Source of the DNA: Scatophagus argus
Lineage: Eukaryota; Chordata; Actinopteri; Scatophagidae
Direction of reading: 5' to 3'
Length of the DNA stretch: 64,000 nt
Assembly (NCBI RefSeq): GCF_020382885.2
Contig: NC_058514.1
Coordinates: forward strand, 16,711,749 to 16,775,748
In this document: one piece after another, positions 1 through 12,918 of the stretch
Numbering within the stretch: the first letter of the stretch is position 1
Layout: the number at the start of each line of letters is the position of its first letter
Program-made: the position numbers and the translations under genes
Notes under the pieces: model-generated
What the model was told of the DNA's origin: nothing
Database searches by the model: none
What the model saw: the letters and a program-made list of their open reading frames with translations, nothing else

Positions 1-744
1 ACAGTAGCATCCAAGAGCAGGAACCCAAAAACAACTGACTACTGACTAAAACCCAGAATCCATTTTAAATACTCGCGTCTTATCAGGACTGTCACGTTCA
101 TTCACAGTCAACGTTTTCTTCAGTGTCAGTAACAACAACGTTGCTGTCTCATTATGTACTCAAAGTTGTTCAAGAATCACGCTAATCTGTACATACATAA
201 TGTGTTTGTTTGTGCAGGTTATCATTATCATATCCACCCCTGCAGTATCATCTCTGATGCAGTCATCCTCACAGGATGGCTGATTCACACACTTATCACA
301 GGAATAGAATGTTCTGATGAAGTTATTGTGGTGGGAACTGGCTACTAACTTTTGATCATTTTACAGTGTATTGCACTGAGCGCTCATGTTTTCTTCTTGT
401 TCGTTGCTGTGTTGAAATCTATTAAATCTAGTGGAAAAAAACAGAGGGAGTGCAGAAATATGAGTCATTCATACACTGGCAATGACTATCGGCGGGTTCT
501 CCCTCCCGGGCCGAAATTGAACTGAGTTGAATTGATAGGATAGTGATTTTCAACAGAATATTAAAAATACATGAATGATACAGGAGTTCATTATAATTTC
601 ATTATTCTAATTTCAGTCTTGTGAAATGTTAAAATCATATTGATGTGGTATCAAAAGTGAAATTGAACAGATGAATCACATGAAAATGTAAAATTTTTAT
701 GAGTTGAGATTTTGTTTTACTTGTCTTTTTAGTAATGTCGTTCT

Positions 745-968
745 CATGTTGTTAACTGCTTTCCTGCCTGTACAACATCCATTGCACGTCTGCCCGTCCT
801 GGGTGAGGGATCCCTCCTCTGTTGCTCACCCTGAGGTTTCTTCCATTTTTCCTGTTAAAGGTTTTTCTGGGAGTTTTTCCTTAGTCGATGTGAGGGTCGA
901 AGGGCAGAGGATGTTGCTGATGTTATGTTAAACTGCTTGTAAAAATGGGCTATACAAATAAAGTTGTC
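745..968 (+). repeat. Dispersed teleost repeat with TTG-type tail
   Basis: The segment holds the block 'gggatccctcctctgttgct', then 'ctgaggtttcttcc' and a 3' end 'ggctatacaaataaagttg'. The architecture matches other copies in this window that end in ctataTAAATAAA followed by (TTGAA)n. It is a common interspersed family in ray-finned fish genomes, seen here as a moderately decayed copy. A single short open frame crosses it but is not a gene. Confidence 0.7.
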
Positions 969-1782
969 TGGCATACAGATCCCACAATAATGAAAGACCG
1001 ACCATTATAATATGGCTACCTAAGGCCACTATGGGTGGTATGAGAATATGTCTGCTCCTACAGGTTATGTTTCTGCAGGTGTTGTGCAGCTGTGTGTCCA
1101 CAGTGGCTTTTAGTGGACTCTACTAGCTCTTGTTACATGATGCATCATTCCAGAGTAAAAATTAGCTTTTTGAGGCACACGGTGAGTATGAACTGTGACG
1201 TGCAGGGAAAAAAAATGAATGTCGTCATTTGTATGGTGATAATAAAATTGTAGACACTGTGCAGTTGCTATGAGCCGCTCTTAACTCTGGCCGTCCCATC
1301 AGGAACAACGATGATGGAGCACTGGAGACTGATAAACTGATAAAGAATATCTTGTCCTGAGACATAAATGCAGCTCAGTCGTCTCTCTTTGTTGTTCCAC
1401 ACATACGACGGGTGAGCTTCAACCTTTTTTTTTTTTTCAGTCAAACGTAATTGTACAACAAAAGCTATCCAGCAATAAAGCCTGTCAATAAATCACAGCA
1501 CTTTCCTGTATATGAGATATAATGTCCACAAACAAGCTCTCAGCCTAAACATCACTCCAATCAAGTCATCATCTTTATAGCTACTACAACCATTTCAAAT
1601 CTAAAATTTACCTGAAATGTACTTTTTGCTTTAGGGAAACATGGCAGCGAAACAAGGCGTTACAGAAACTTTAAACTTTCTGTTATAGAAAAAAGGTATA
1701 CTAATGCATTCAATATCCTGGCTAGGTAGCAGCAAGCACAGGGAAAGTCTCATCCATGAGGTGAAAGGAGATTCCTATGCCA

Positions 1783-2036
1783 ATTTATCCATCCATTTTC
1801 TATACTGCTTATCCGTCAGGGTTGTGGGCGGGGGGGGGGCCAGGGGGGCCTGGAGCCTTTCCCAGCTGACTATGGGCGAGGGGTACCCTGGACTGGTCAA
1901 TCACAGGGCTGACACACAAAGACAGACAACCACACACCTAGGAGTAATGTAGAGTAGCCTATGGGGCACAGAAGGGCCCATGACTGGGATTCGAACCTGG
2001 AACCCTCTTGCTGTGAGGCAGCAGGGTTAACCACTT
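1783..2036 (-). repeat. tRNA-headed SINE-like element, near full length
   Basis: Read on the minus strand, the element starts with a tRNA-like head containing a B-box-type GGTTCGAATCC (1986-1998) and the phrase 'cctcacagcaagaggg'. It runs through the shared body (cf. 10017-10250) to the end 'ggataagcagtatagaaaat'. Other pieces of the family lie at about 10017-10250, 54426-54522 and 56384-56590. The family name (DANA/Mermaid/V-SINE-like) is inferred from memory of fish SINEs. Confidence 0.7.
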
Positions 2037-4052
2037 TATTACCCTGTAAATTAAATACATTTTTTTTTTAACTTTTACTTATCAGAAATAATGTCATGAT
2101 TACCAGTGAATTCTTAAACTGTTGAAATCTGTGCTGAAGCTGTAAAAAATGTGTCAAGTTTATTGTAAAATGACATCAAATTTAAAAAAAAAAAACAAAA
2201 TACTGCAAAATGCTGGAGGGACTGATTGATTTTTCCCTCTTTATTATGCTTTCTGTCCATCTTTTCTTTTATCCACAGTTTGCTGTGGTACAGTATATTC
2301 CCATGATACATGACACAACCCACTGCGTCTGGGTGACAAGTTATCAATAAAGTCACTGCAGAATGTATAATCAATAACATACAACTACATTTTCCCTTCG
2401 TATCAACAGAAATTTCAGTGTCTGCCAGCATGTTCCTGCAAACAAACATTTCCAACTTGGTGTAAGTGTCACAAGTTCTTCCTTCAGTGCTGAACTTCCT
2501 CCTAGACACCACTGATCATGTGGTTTTCTGTCAACAAGTTTCAATATCGGCAGGGTGTTCGCTTTTCGTAATACTCGTCAAATGGACTTGGCGATTGGTC
2601 AAAGAGACGGAAACAAAAAAAACTGGTCACGGCAAAGAAAAAGTAACTGAAGGGAGAAAACAACACGCTGAACTCAAACACAACAGGAAAAACAGACAAA
2701 CGGTTGGGAGACTTTTTACCACATCAAAGACAGATTAACATTCAAGATGGCAGGACAAAACGGGGCGCAGTTCACTAAAAAGGGGGCACAGTGCACAACT
2801 AGAACAAGGTCTTTCCCCACTTTAGACTCTGAAGACATAAAAACCAACCAAATCCCACACATAATACATCAAAAAAGGCTGACTATCGATCAAAAACGAT
2901 AGCCTTTCAGAGTGATATATTATCAGCAGAAAACTAGCATTTAATCGCTTCTTCAGGACTCCCAAGTTATCCCAGCAGAGATCCTCAAAGGCCCCAAAGC
3001 CTCCATTTGCTAACCACTGACAGCAGCTATCAGTAAATAACAAAGCCCCCTGGTCGCATGTCGTCCCGGCTCTCTTAGAGGGTGAAGATATCAGCTCATA
3101 TCAAGGTTAGACTGGCACTGGAAACAAGCGGTCACAAGGAGGCTGTGTGACACCTCTTTGTGGCTTTATAAACTGTGCTGTGCAGCTATCCGCCTCTTCT
3201 TCAGGGGACAACAGCCCGGCCGAGCAACACAATGCCCCATTTTAACCTCCTAAAATCAACTACACATTCCATAACGGCTCAGCAGCCTTATTTGTTATAG
3301 GACTAAGGCCATGTGTCCTATCAACACACCCTGAGAAAACATTTAATGAATTTAGAAAGGGGATTTGCTTCTTTTGTCTTGTTTCCTCTCCTTCACTGTG
3401 ATTTTGTTTTTAGTGGAATTGAGGTTATGTAACAGGCCGGGCCCAGCCTGAGTCCCGCCGCTAAGCCTTCATGTCGGTGATGCTCAAAGTCACAGCGAGA
3501 GGAGAGATGGCGCTCATTTTTAACCACGTGAAAAGATGCGTACGTGACACGAACTCCGAGAGCTGAAGACATCCAAGTTCACTGGGATGACGTTTACTGT
3601 CTGTCCGAAATTTACAAAATGTAGGTCCAAATATAGGCTACAATCCACCCTCAGTCAAGTGCACCGCGGGAAATAAATTCAAGTTTACCGTTGCGTCGAC
3701 GTTAAGGGGGAGTTATTATTCTTATTCGTTATCATCGTTATTATAAGTCAAACCTAGGCTAATGAGAGTCAGTAGATGTGCCTTGTTAAATAACAAAGAC
3801 TGAAAAAATGTGCGCGTAATTAGAAAAAAAAAGGAAAAATCGCAACGAAAGATTCGATCCATTCTGACGCAAACTTGCGCGAAAGCTCCCATTAATACGG
3901 TTTTACAGTGAACTGGCATCCAGTTTGACTTGGTGGAAACTGAAAACGCTTCCCTGCGTTCGGCATTCCAACGCTGAGCATCCATCCCCCCCTGCTGAGG
4001 GGTACGGCCCGAGACAAACACAAAACAGCAAAATAAATAAATAAATACTCAC

Positions 4053-4165
4053 ATTTGTGCAGGTGTTTTCGTCGTTATGCGGTCCGGTTAGGAGCAGACC
4101 TGTGCGGCTCTGCAGCGGCTTCCCGGAGAAGATGGAGAGAAGGCTTGTGTGGAGCTGAACGGGCT
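4053..4165 (-). other. Candidate untranslated first exon and promoter of an unseen gene
   Basis: On the minus strand a CpG-containing stretch (about 4165 down to 4053) ends in AAAT|GTGAGTAT, a near-perfect 5' splice site, followed by an AT-rich intron-like sequence. No in-frame start leads to a recognisable protein, so it would be a 5' untranslated exon of a gene continuing left of position 1. In human, the genes beyond SLC25A3 in this direction are IKBIP and APAF1, and APAF1 has an untranslated first exon. Identity as apaf1 is speculation because no coding exon is visible. Confidence 0.3.
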
Positions 4166-4170
4166 GCAGA

Positions 4171-4174
<4 letters not shown>

Positions 4175-4226
<52 letters not shown>

Positions 4227-4245
4227 AAGGGGGGGGGGGGGGGGG
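4175..4245. repeat. (GT)n plus poly-G microsatellite
   Basis: About 25 GT units (4175-4225) are followed, after a 3-base break, by a run of roughly 17 G (4229-4245). This creates spurious Cys-Val and His-Thr open frames on both strands. It lies directly upstream of the candidate minus-strand exon. Confidence 0.95.
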
Positions 4246-4811
4246 TTACCAATGTGACCTGGCTGGGTTCACATGTGAGGACGGCTGCCAAGCACGATGT
4301 CAAGCTGTCTTTTCTACATTACATGTCTATATGGGCACAGTGAGAAGACGACGCAGAACCGTAATTCATGTAATACATGTTGTGTTGCGCGAATGGTTAG
4401 TTTCCCCTCCGGTGTTAACTCCACAGGTGTGTTCACACCTTATCTGATGGACTTCTACCTGTGAATTAAACATTCATGCATGCATGTGAGCTCCTTCCAT
4501 ATTCACTCTAAATGCTCATTGTTGGCTCAGGGTAGAATTCTTCTCCAGGGCTGTGATGTCAGCACTTAATGAACATTAAGTGCTCCTACAAAAGCTAAAG
4601 AGAAGTTTCATTCACTCCATGGCCGGGTACCTTAGACGGGTAACAAAATATCCTCCAGTCACCTGTGAGGCGAGGTTTGTCTCAGCTGATGTGTGGGATC
4701 AACATGCACACTTTCATTTCACTTTGCACCAGTGGTACAGCAGTGATGGCCCATACATGTGAACACACTGTTCTGTATGCATCCCCCTGCTGATACTGCA
4801 CACACCACACG

Positions 4812-4842
<31 letters not shown>

Positions 4843-7800
4843 ACAAGCTGGTACCCAATAGGACAAGGCAGTCGTGCCTTCCTCTTCATCCAATGAGATG
4901 CTGATGCCTGAAAGGTGCCCGCTCAGCTGCATTGAGGGCTATTGTGTGCATTTGTGCGTGTGTGGGCTGGAGAGGCTGAGGAGAGGAGCAGAGGGATTTG
5001 ATTGGCCAGTGGAAGAAGGCGGGGCTAACAGGCTGTTACATAACTCAAAGCCTGAGTGTTTTTTTTCCTTTATCCATCTGCCTCTCTCTGTCTCTTTGTC
5101 TCTGATGTGTAAACATCCTCAATATATTTCTCACAATATTCCATACAAACAGTTTGGAGCAAACAGATTGATTCATCCTTGAGGCTGCTGGATTAGAGTT
5201 AAGAGAAAACAAATGACATAAGGTTGTGGCTGGATGCTTACAGATCCAAACTTAATTGCAGTCTAAGTTTATTTTAAGTTACTTTATTTGGCATTTATAA
5301 AGGTACACAGTAAAACACATTGGAATTTTTTTTATATTTACAGTAAATACATCAGCACAGTAAGGGGAACCAGGAATACAGGAATATTATTCTGAAAAAA
5401 AAAGAAAAACGAAGAATATACAGGTCAAACAAAAAACAAGAAGAGAGTAGTAACAACTAAAAACAAAAACAATATTAAATATATATTAAAAGAGCTTTGA
5501 GTGTGTAAAATTGCTCTCCGTTGTCATGGAGATTGTGTAGTTGTTACTGTGTGACCTAAGGGTTTCAGCGGGTCGATTCGGTGTGGAACAGACCCTGCAC
5601 TGCTGTGTCATCCACCAGTATGTGGCTTAGGAGTCATGGGTGTAAAATGAGACCAGATTTTGGCTCAGACAGCAGTCCTGCAGGGTACCCGTCAGACTCT
5701 ATTTATCACATTAAAGTACGAAAGGCAGACAAATGAAACAAAACAGGATGAAATCAAATGCTTTGCCACAGTTATCAACAATATTTTTATGCCAAATGCC
5801 TCACTGTTTTCCCAGAATTTGTTTCCGAGGCAACATTTATGCTGATATCTGACACTAAATTAGCAGCAGAAAAAAAAATAAATAGAACATCAGTGGAGCA
5901 CTATGCATTCTCAAACCAGTCAACACATTTTCATTTTTCCTGCATAAGCCATTATCCAATCTGATCCTTTCCGCTTCTTCCATTACAACCTCAAAATCAA
6001 TCAGCCCAACACAACTTTTTCCTTCAACAAATTCAAACATGTGACTCCATTAACCTGGGTCCAAATTGTCCTGCTGGACCCCCCACCACTCAGTAAACCC
6101 CCACCCTGTGCTTTGTGTTCATCACTATTCTCAAACTTGTGAAGAGGTAAGGATGTGAAACATTTCACAAGAAAATGTTTGAGAAGAAAGCTTTGTGTAC
6201 TAGTCATGATTTCCTCTTCTTCTTTCCTCTTGTTTTAGTCAGTTAAATTTATCTTGCAAAGCCTCACTTGATGGAATATTATGGGATATTATGGGATACA
6301 ATGTTTTTTGCGGTTTGTTAATTTGATTGAGCCAGATTTGATTTGATGTCAGATAAAACAATGAAGGTCTCAGCAGGAGGTGCCAAACTCCTTGTTGGGT
6401 CTTTCAATATATTGCTTTGGCCAACAGCTGCAAAATGGCTGTAAATTACACACAAAGATAAAACAAAAGGTTTCAATGTCTCTGTCCTTTCATTTGTACC
6501 AATCTAAGCCTCGTTAGGAGGAAAAAGATGCATTTTTAGTGGATGTACTTTGTGGTGTGCAGTTGCCCAAAGAATATGCGGCTGTAGAGAGGACAGAGAG
6601 GATGAAAGAGAGAGAGAGAGAGAGAGAGAGAAACATACATGCAATAAACATCATACATTACAAAGGACAAACATGACAGGTTGTTATAATTGGAATTCTG
6701 AAGACTATGTATTGTATGTATTTGTTTTTTAGCTGATATGTTGTTTAAGTTAGTTATAATAGCACTACATAGAAGAACAACATGTGCAGATGTTGACAGT
6801 AGACATTGGGTTTGTCAGAGGGCCGGATGCAGTTCAACATGTAGATCTGGATGGAGAGAGACCTGCAGAAAGATACAGAGAGAGAAAGAAAGGGAGGGAG
6901 AGACACAAAACTACAAGGAGGACTGGACACACAGTTAGTGACATAAAATAATGAATAATATGTTGACCTGATGAGAGGAGTTGTCAACTCTAGTTGACAA
7001 AAAGTCAACTCTGTTTAACATATAAAAGTATGAATACAGGCAAGGCTGCTGCATGGAGTCAGCACTGAGGGGGACAAAATCTGCTGGTGATCTTTACAAA
7101 AACACACAATGGACAATGGACAATGATAGTCTCTGTAACACTTGTATTACAGTGTAGTTTTACATTTTTTAAACATATTTAATAGTAATGAAATAAAGAA
7201 GTAATGAGAGACTGCATGTGAATATTCCACTCATGTAAAAGTTACATAATTTAAATTCTTCATTCAATCTCCCATTTTAATGACTATGAGCATAGTAATT
7301 ACCAGACAAACACACAGATACACACACACTTACAGTGATGACAGTGAACAATGACAGTGAACATTGTCAGTGATGTGTAGGAAGGCTGGGGGTCTTTTGT
7401 CTAATTATGGTAAAAGAGGTATTTTTGAATACTGTCCTCTGACCCATGAGTGGGTCAGGCCTAAAATAACTCCTCTAAAACAGTGCAACAGCACTGTTAA
7501 ATCAAAGATTTTCAGAATAGAGATTGAGTTGAGATATAGATTCAGAACAGAAAACAATGGACTGTACTTATATAAGCACTCTTTGCTTGACCAACCACTC
7601 AATGCGCAACGAGCCAGCAACCACCAACCCTGACCTCCCAACTGGGGGACAACCTGCTCTACCTCAACAAATGGTAAATATTCTGTTCTGCCCCTAAATC
7701 TGACACACTGGACCTTTAAGTATGTAGATGGAATCATGCTTTGGTTAATCCAGCTTAGCATAAGGACTGGAAGTAGGGAGGAAACAGTTAGCTCTGTTCA

Positions 7801-7914
7801 AAGTTCAAAAATACATACCAGTGCCTCTTAATTCCTAATTCCAGCTCCATGCTTCACTTGCTGATATGCTGATAACCACCTTACCCTCTCACTCAAAGAA
7901 AGGAAAGAAAATAC

Positions 7915-8167
7915 ATTCAATTCAGTTCAGTTCAGTTTATTTATACAGCGCCAATTCACAACAAAAGTTATCTCATGACACTTTCCAATTAGAGCAGCTC
8001 TAGACCAAACTCTTTAATTAAACTGTAATACAGAGAGCCCAACATTCCCCCTTGAGCAAGCACTTGGCGACAGTGGCGAGGAAAAACTGCCTTTTAGAAG
8101 GCAGAAACCTCGGAGCAGACCCCGGCTCAAGATGGGCGGCCATCTGCCTTGACCGGTTGGGTTGAGA
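7915..8167 (-). repeat. Dispersed teleost repeat (TTGAA-tailed family), full copy
   Basis: On the plus strand this reads (attcagttcag)n, 'tttatttatacagcgccaat', 'gagagcccaacattccccct', the hairpin ctgccttTTAGaaggcag at about 8088-8105, then 'gaccggttgggttgaga'. It is nearly identical to copies at 15803-16055, 45312-45600 and 60160-60425. Sense is defined by the TTGAA-type tail, which lies at the low-coordinate end. Confidence 0.85.
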
Positions 8168-10016
8168 ACATACATACATGTATTTACCAAAATACTGACC
8201 TATTTCTTTGAAGCATTTACTGGATAATATTTTGTATTGATGTATATTATTTTGCAGAAGTAACATTATTTTCACATCACAGCAGAATTGATCCATAATC
8301 CTCTCATTATAAAACTACTAAAACATACAAGCTGTAATTTCCATTTGCCGATCGTGTGCTGTCTCTCTTTTGTTTCGTTGCTTGTTTACGAAAACGTATG
8401 CTTCTGTGGCTGTGGCCTCTACGCACTTGACCAGTAAGGTCACCGGCAGAGTGAATGCACACAGCGTGGATGCTGGCCGTAACGAGAAGGAAATCACAGA
8501 CAGGTCAAGGTTAAAAAAATGAGAGGTAAACAGCTGAAGAAGTTTGCTAAGAAGAGTAGAAGCTGCTGTATCAGGCAGCCACTGGCGCCATTTTTAAGTA
8601 TCACAAGCTGCAGTTATTACTGTAAATATAGAAGTGAAATGGACTGAGTGTGCCAGTGTTTATACTTTACTACCGCTGTGCAAGGTCAGCCTACTGACCT
8701 GAAGCAGCAGCGTTGCAGCCTCTAACCAATCAGGATGCACGGAGTTCGGAGGGAGCAGCATCCACCAATCATTAGGCGGCATGTGGACAAAAGCACTGAC
8801 TGTGTCTTTGTCTGTCGGGGGACAACGTTTGGCAGGCTGATGGGCCAACTGGGCCAGACAGAACGGTTCAATAGCTAAATAATCAAAGTGACCTTACACA
8901 ACTGTAGCTCTGGGTGTGAAGTTAGGCCACATCAGTGAATATGGTGTTGATTTAAGTGGAACACTAAATGTAGAGGCCAAAAAGAATGAATTATTAATGT
9001 GTTACATTTTCACCTAGTTTCCTTTATTTGTTGGTTCCCACTGCAGCCTGGGTGAATCATCTGTCACATCAGAGTTTTGAGTTTACTGCTCATCACCATC
9101 TTTGTCAGATACTGGGGCCTGAAAATCCCTTTTTAGGTGAAAAGGACAAAGACTGATGTGCATGGTCAGATTATCCTGCCAAGGGGGGCCCCCCGGTGCT
9201 GGCCCCTATTAATCCCTCGTGCTTCTCACTTTCTGTGCAGCTGTACAGCACACCAAATGACCCCAGATTATCTGCTGTTTGACTGAAAACATCTACTTTG
9301 AATATGCAACACATGAGCGCAACATTGACACAATGAATATCTTAAAACTGGATTTTGCATCGGGGAGCACTCTGAGGGCTCAGGTGGATATTCAACACAT
9401 TCTCATTCCAGCTCGTCACACAACAACACTGTTGTTGTGTCCTTGTATGTCTCACCAAAGTCCAGCTATAGCTTTGCATGCCAAGAGTTCAGTAAGCACA
9501 ACACTATCTAACACTGAATAATTCACAGATCCTGGCTGTGAGACTACACAAGACCAGCTGTATGAAGTGACAGATGTAACGTGGATGTTGGAAGTTTTTT
9601 CTTGTGGTAACCCCTGTTCAGTCCGTAGACTGGCTGATTTGTCCAGTAAACCCCCTGCCTGCTACTTTCCAGTACTGCAGTGGATTAGATTCCTCCCACA
9701 GCAAATTTCCCATAGAGAGCCAAGCCGGGCCCCCTCGTTCATGTGACCAGGAACACTGGCTGCTATTTTAGAGTGACCTCCAAAACTCAGCATGGGACTG
9801 GAAGGACAATGGCTAGACGCGTGAATGCACAGATGAATATGTTTTGCACATGCGCTGTCTCCTCTGCCCCTGTTCCTTTCCTTTTCTCCATGGAACACTG
9901 GAGTCAGTGTCATTTATGAACTTGTCAGGGAAAGTTAGCTGTGCATATCATTATTTTTTTACCTGTAGTTCCAGTACTCGGTTACTACTGCTGTTTCTTT
10001 GCATCTCTGTCAAACC

Positions 10017-10250
10017 CCAGTCTGGGTCCTTCTATGTGGAGTTTGCATGTTCTCCCTGTGCCTGCGTGGGTTTTCTCCGGGTACTCCGGCTTCCTCCCAC
10101 AATACCAAAAACATGCACATTAGGTTAATTGGCTACTCTAAATTGCCCCTAGGTGTGAGTGTGAGAGTGTGTGGTTGTCTGTCTTTGTGTGTCAGCCCTG
10201 CGATTGACTGGCGACCAGTCCAGGGTGTACCCCGCCTCTCGCCCATAAGA
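10017..10250 (+). repeat. SINE-like body fragment (no head)
   Basis: Contains 'gtttgcatgttctccctgtg', 'gggttttctccgggtactcc', 'aggttaattggctactctaa' and 'gcgaccagtccagggtgtac', which are hallmarks of a very common fish interspersed repeat. The tRNA-like head seen at 1986-2036 is missing here. The overlapping open frames are repeat-derived. Confidence 0.75.
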
Positions 10251-10877
10251 ATATCCCCTGTAAAGCATGACAGTAATTACTGTGTAGTCTCTCATGTGAC
10301 GTCACAGTTACATTTCCGACTCAGAGAACTCAGAGTGGCAGTTCTGTGGCATTGAACGTCACTGAAAGTCAGGTGGATCCATTCCCTTTCAAACACAAAG
10401 GCAAACAGTTGCTAATTTACACACCAGTGTGATCATTCATTTGGACTCATGCATGTGTCAACCTCGCTCTCCGTTTAGCTCTGGTTTGGTCTCCACCACT
10501 GACTGTATATAAGGGGCAAATTGCAACGGGGGTGGTCATAGCGGTCTCATTTTGTCCTCTCATCCTGTCTTCTCCTCTCCTCTTTTGACCGTTCATAAGA
10601 TTATTTTCACAAAAAATTACACTTACTAATGAATTTGAAAGTAACATATAGACAGTATGTTTTTGGATATTGTCCTTCTCGCAGCAGTTGAGCAACAGCT
10701 TCTGCTAAGGTACAACAACCCCATTAAGACAATATTGGGAGGAGGTGTTGGAAGGGTTTGGTCATAAAACCAAATCAACAAAACAATGGGTTGAAAGATG
10801 CTAAAAAAGCTCCCATGGAGAGAATCAGATTCATCTAATAATTCTCTGAGGGTAGCAGAGGTCTCCAGACTAAGAAA

Positions 10878-11128
10878 GATTCAGTTCAATACAATTTATT
10901 TATATAGCACCAAATCACAATAAAAGTTATCTCATAACACTTTCCAAATAGAGCATGCTCTTTTATTTAGTCTTTAATACAGAGACCCAACATTCCCACA
11001 TGAACAAGCACTCAGCAACAGTGGCAAGGAAAACTGCCAGAAAAAAACCAGCAGAAACCTCGGAGTGGACCCTGGTGGCTCCGGGTGGGTGACCATCTGT
11101 CTTGACCAGGTGAGTTGATATAGAGAGA
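10878..11128 (-). repeat. Diverged copy of the TTGAA-tailed repeat
   Basis: Has 'tttatttatatagcaccaaa', 'gttatctcataacactttcc' and 'cccaacattcccacatgaac', in the same order as 7915-8167 with many substitutions. The hairpin core is disrupted to CTGC...GCAG around 11034-11060. It is older than the three near-identical copies. Confidence 0.8.
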
Positions 11129-12348
11129 GAACATAACTGAATGTTTTCTTGGCAAATAAAAACAATGAGCATGAGCATAATACCCTGCAAAATAAAAATA
11201 GCTGTTTGACAAATGAAATCATCCAGGCTTCCTGTTCGAAAAGCATTAAAGCTGGAGGTACGGGGGAGGGGGGGGGGGGGTCGTTGGTGTGCAGTATCTC
11301 ACTCCGTCTGGATTTGGAAGAGTGGGATGGAAACATAGCTTGTGCTGGACCTGATAACTTAACTGTGCCTGATGGGTCCCATAGCTGTTTCCATCAGCAG
11401 TCGGACGTGCTGAAGATGGAGTCTGAAAATAGGCCGCAGATACCGTCGAAACTGCGTGGAAGTCAGCAGCGGGAACAGTGCTAACAGGGGGAACAGCCAG
11501 ACTGCCAGACTGCAAATGCGGAACAAATGTGCAGGTTTCATGCGGAAATTACCGCCTAACGAGACCCAAAAAGAGCAACGGTGCGAACCATAGCTCTGTG
11601 AAGCCTTTTTATCTCTCACAGTGTTGATGTTTTATTCAGTGAGACAACAATGACATTATGATCTCACAAACAGGGAAAACATAAATGGAATCCATTTCCC
11701 ATGACCCCTTGCAGCCTGTTAGACGCAAACGCTCGCGCTGAGATACGTCCTTTCCCCGGGAGAAGACAGCACTATTGCTGCCAGCTATTTTGCGAGCAGA
11801 CAAATGGATTCTAAAGTGAGCAGTAGTACACCTGCAGACTGCGACCCGGGCCAGGTAAATCTGCTCACCTTCCTCTTTCCGCATGACACACATCCACATT
11901 AGCTTTGAAATGCAGTGTGTGTGACTGTCACCATGCCCCTCTCCTCCCCAAAATGTGACCAAGGCCTCCATTACCACCAGCATAGCGAGGAGGTGGTTGG
12001 AGAATAGAACACTTACTGGTAGCTACTGTAGATGTACGCAAATCGAAAATACTGCCAGCAAAATTCAGCCAAGAGACAGACCAGTTCTTCTTAAAGCCGG
12101 TTTAGCTTAGTTTGTCTTCCTCCAAGGTGGTTGGTGTATCTTTTGGTCATTTTGATTTTCTTTTAGAATTGCATATTTAAAAAAACAACAACAACCAAAC
12201 AGTAGTATACAAGGCATGATTTGACTTTTACTTTTCTTTTATCTTTTATCACTTTGATTTATTTTGTCAGAGAGAGAGACCTCATATTAACTCTCTCTAA
12301 GTGCCATTGACGCGTGTGTATAAAAATATATATATTTATATACGTAAA

Positions 12349-12533
12349 CAGGCACGTGCAGATAAGGGGGGCTACAGGGGCTCAGGCACCTGCCCTTTTC
12401 CTGATGGACATTCAAAGTGCCCTTTTGACAGGGCTGTTTTTTGCGTTGGGTTGTGTAATGTAGAGCAACTTACTAAATCGATGAGGTTGCTAAACTGAGC
12501 CCCTGCCCCACCAGAGGTCTCTGCACGTCCCTG
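12349..12533. mobile_element. hAT-type MITE with 8-bp target duplication
   Basis: A 185-bp element is bounded by imperfect terminal inverted repeats: left end 'caggcacgtgcagata', right end reverse-complemented 'cagggacgtgcagaga'. Both ends also share a subterminal 'aggggctcag'. It is flanked by a perfect 8-bp duplication TACGTAAA at 12341-12348 and 12534-12541. Eight-base duplications and CAGG-type ends are typical of hAT transposons. There is no transposase, so the element is non-autonomous. Confidence 0.88.
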
Positions 12534-12834
12534 TACGTAAATATACGTATAATGTCCCGCTGCTCAGCAACTTAAAAATGACTTTTTTTTTTTTGAAGTG
12601 TTGTGAACGCAGCGCGCTGGGACGAATGTCCGCGTGTGCCCAGTAGAAACGAGGCAGCCAACCAGACACAGGAGAAATCACTCCATGGCAACGCTGCCGT
12701 ACCTTTCAGTCATTGAGAAATGTTCCTCTGCTTGCGTCAAGCCCGGCCGATGTCCCGCCCCCGAGAGCCGTATACCCCACCGTGATTGGTAGGTTCGTTC
12801 AGCTCCGCACACAACACTGTAAAGTGCCATACAC

Positions 12835-12918
12835 ATCAAACTCGCGGGCCGCACTAACATTGAACTGTCATATTAAGGCGGGGGCCACAAACTATCGTCC
12901 GCGCGAGTTTGAGACCCC
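12835..12918. mobile_element. hAT (Charlie-like) terminal fragment
   Basis: The stretch 'aaactcgcgggccgcactaa' through 'gcgcgagtttgagacccctg' resembles the GC-rich end of hAT-Charlie-like elements, whose terminal repeat reads CAGGGGTCTCAAACTCGCGG. The right terminus is clear. I could not place the left terminus or a target duplication, so extent and age are uncertain. Confidence 0.5.

Larger units (their letters stand above)
1..3400. other. Left flank, no gene seen
   Basis: I find no exon with family similarity here. The stretch holds two dispersed repeats (about 745-968 and 1783-2036, listed separately), poly-A/T runs and AT-rich unique sequence. The short open frames have no recognisable motif and are not flanked by paired splice signals. 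Confidence 0.6.

Noticed and set aside
4088-4447. His-Thr and Cys-Val repeat proteins
   Set aside because: Translations of a (GT)n/poly-G microsatellite.
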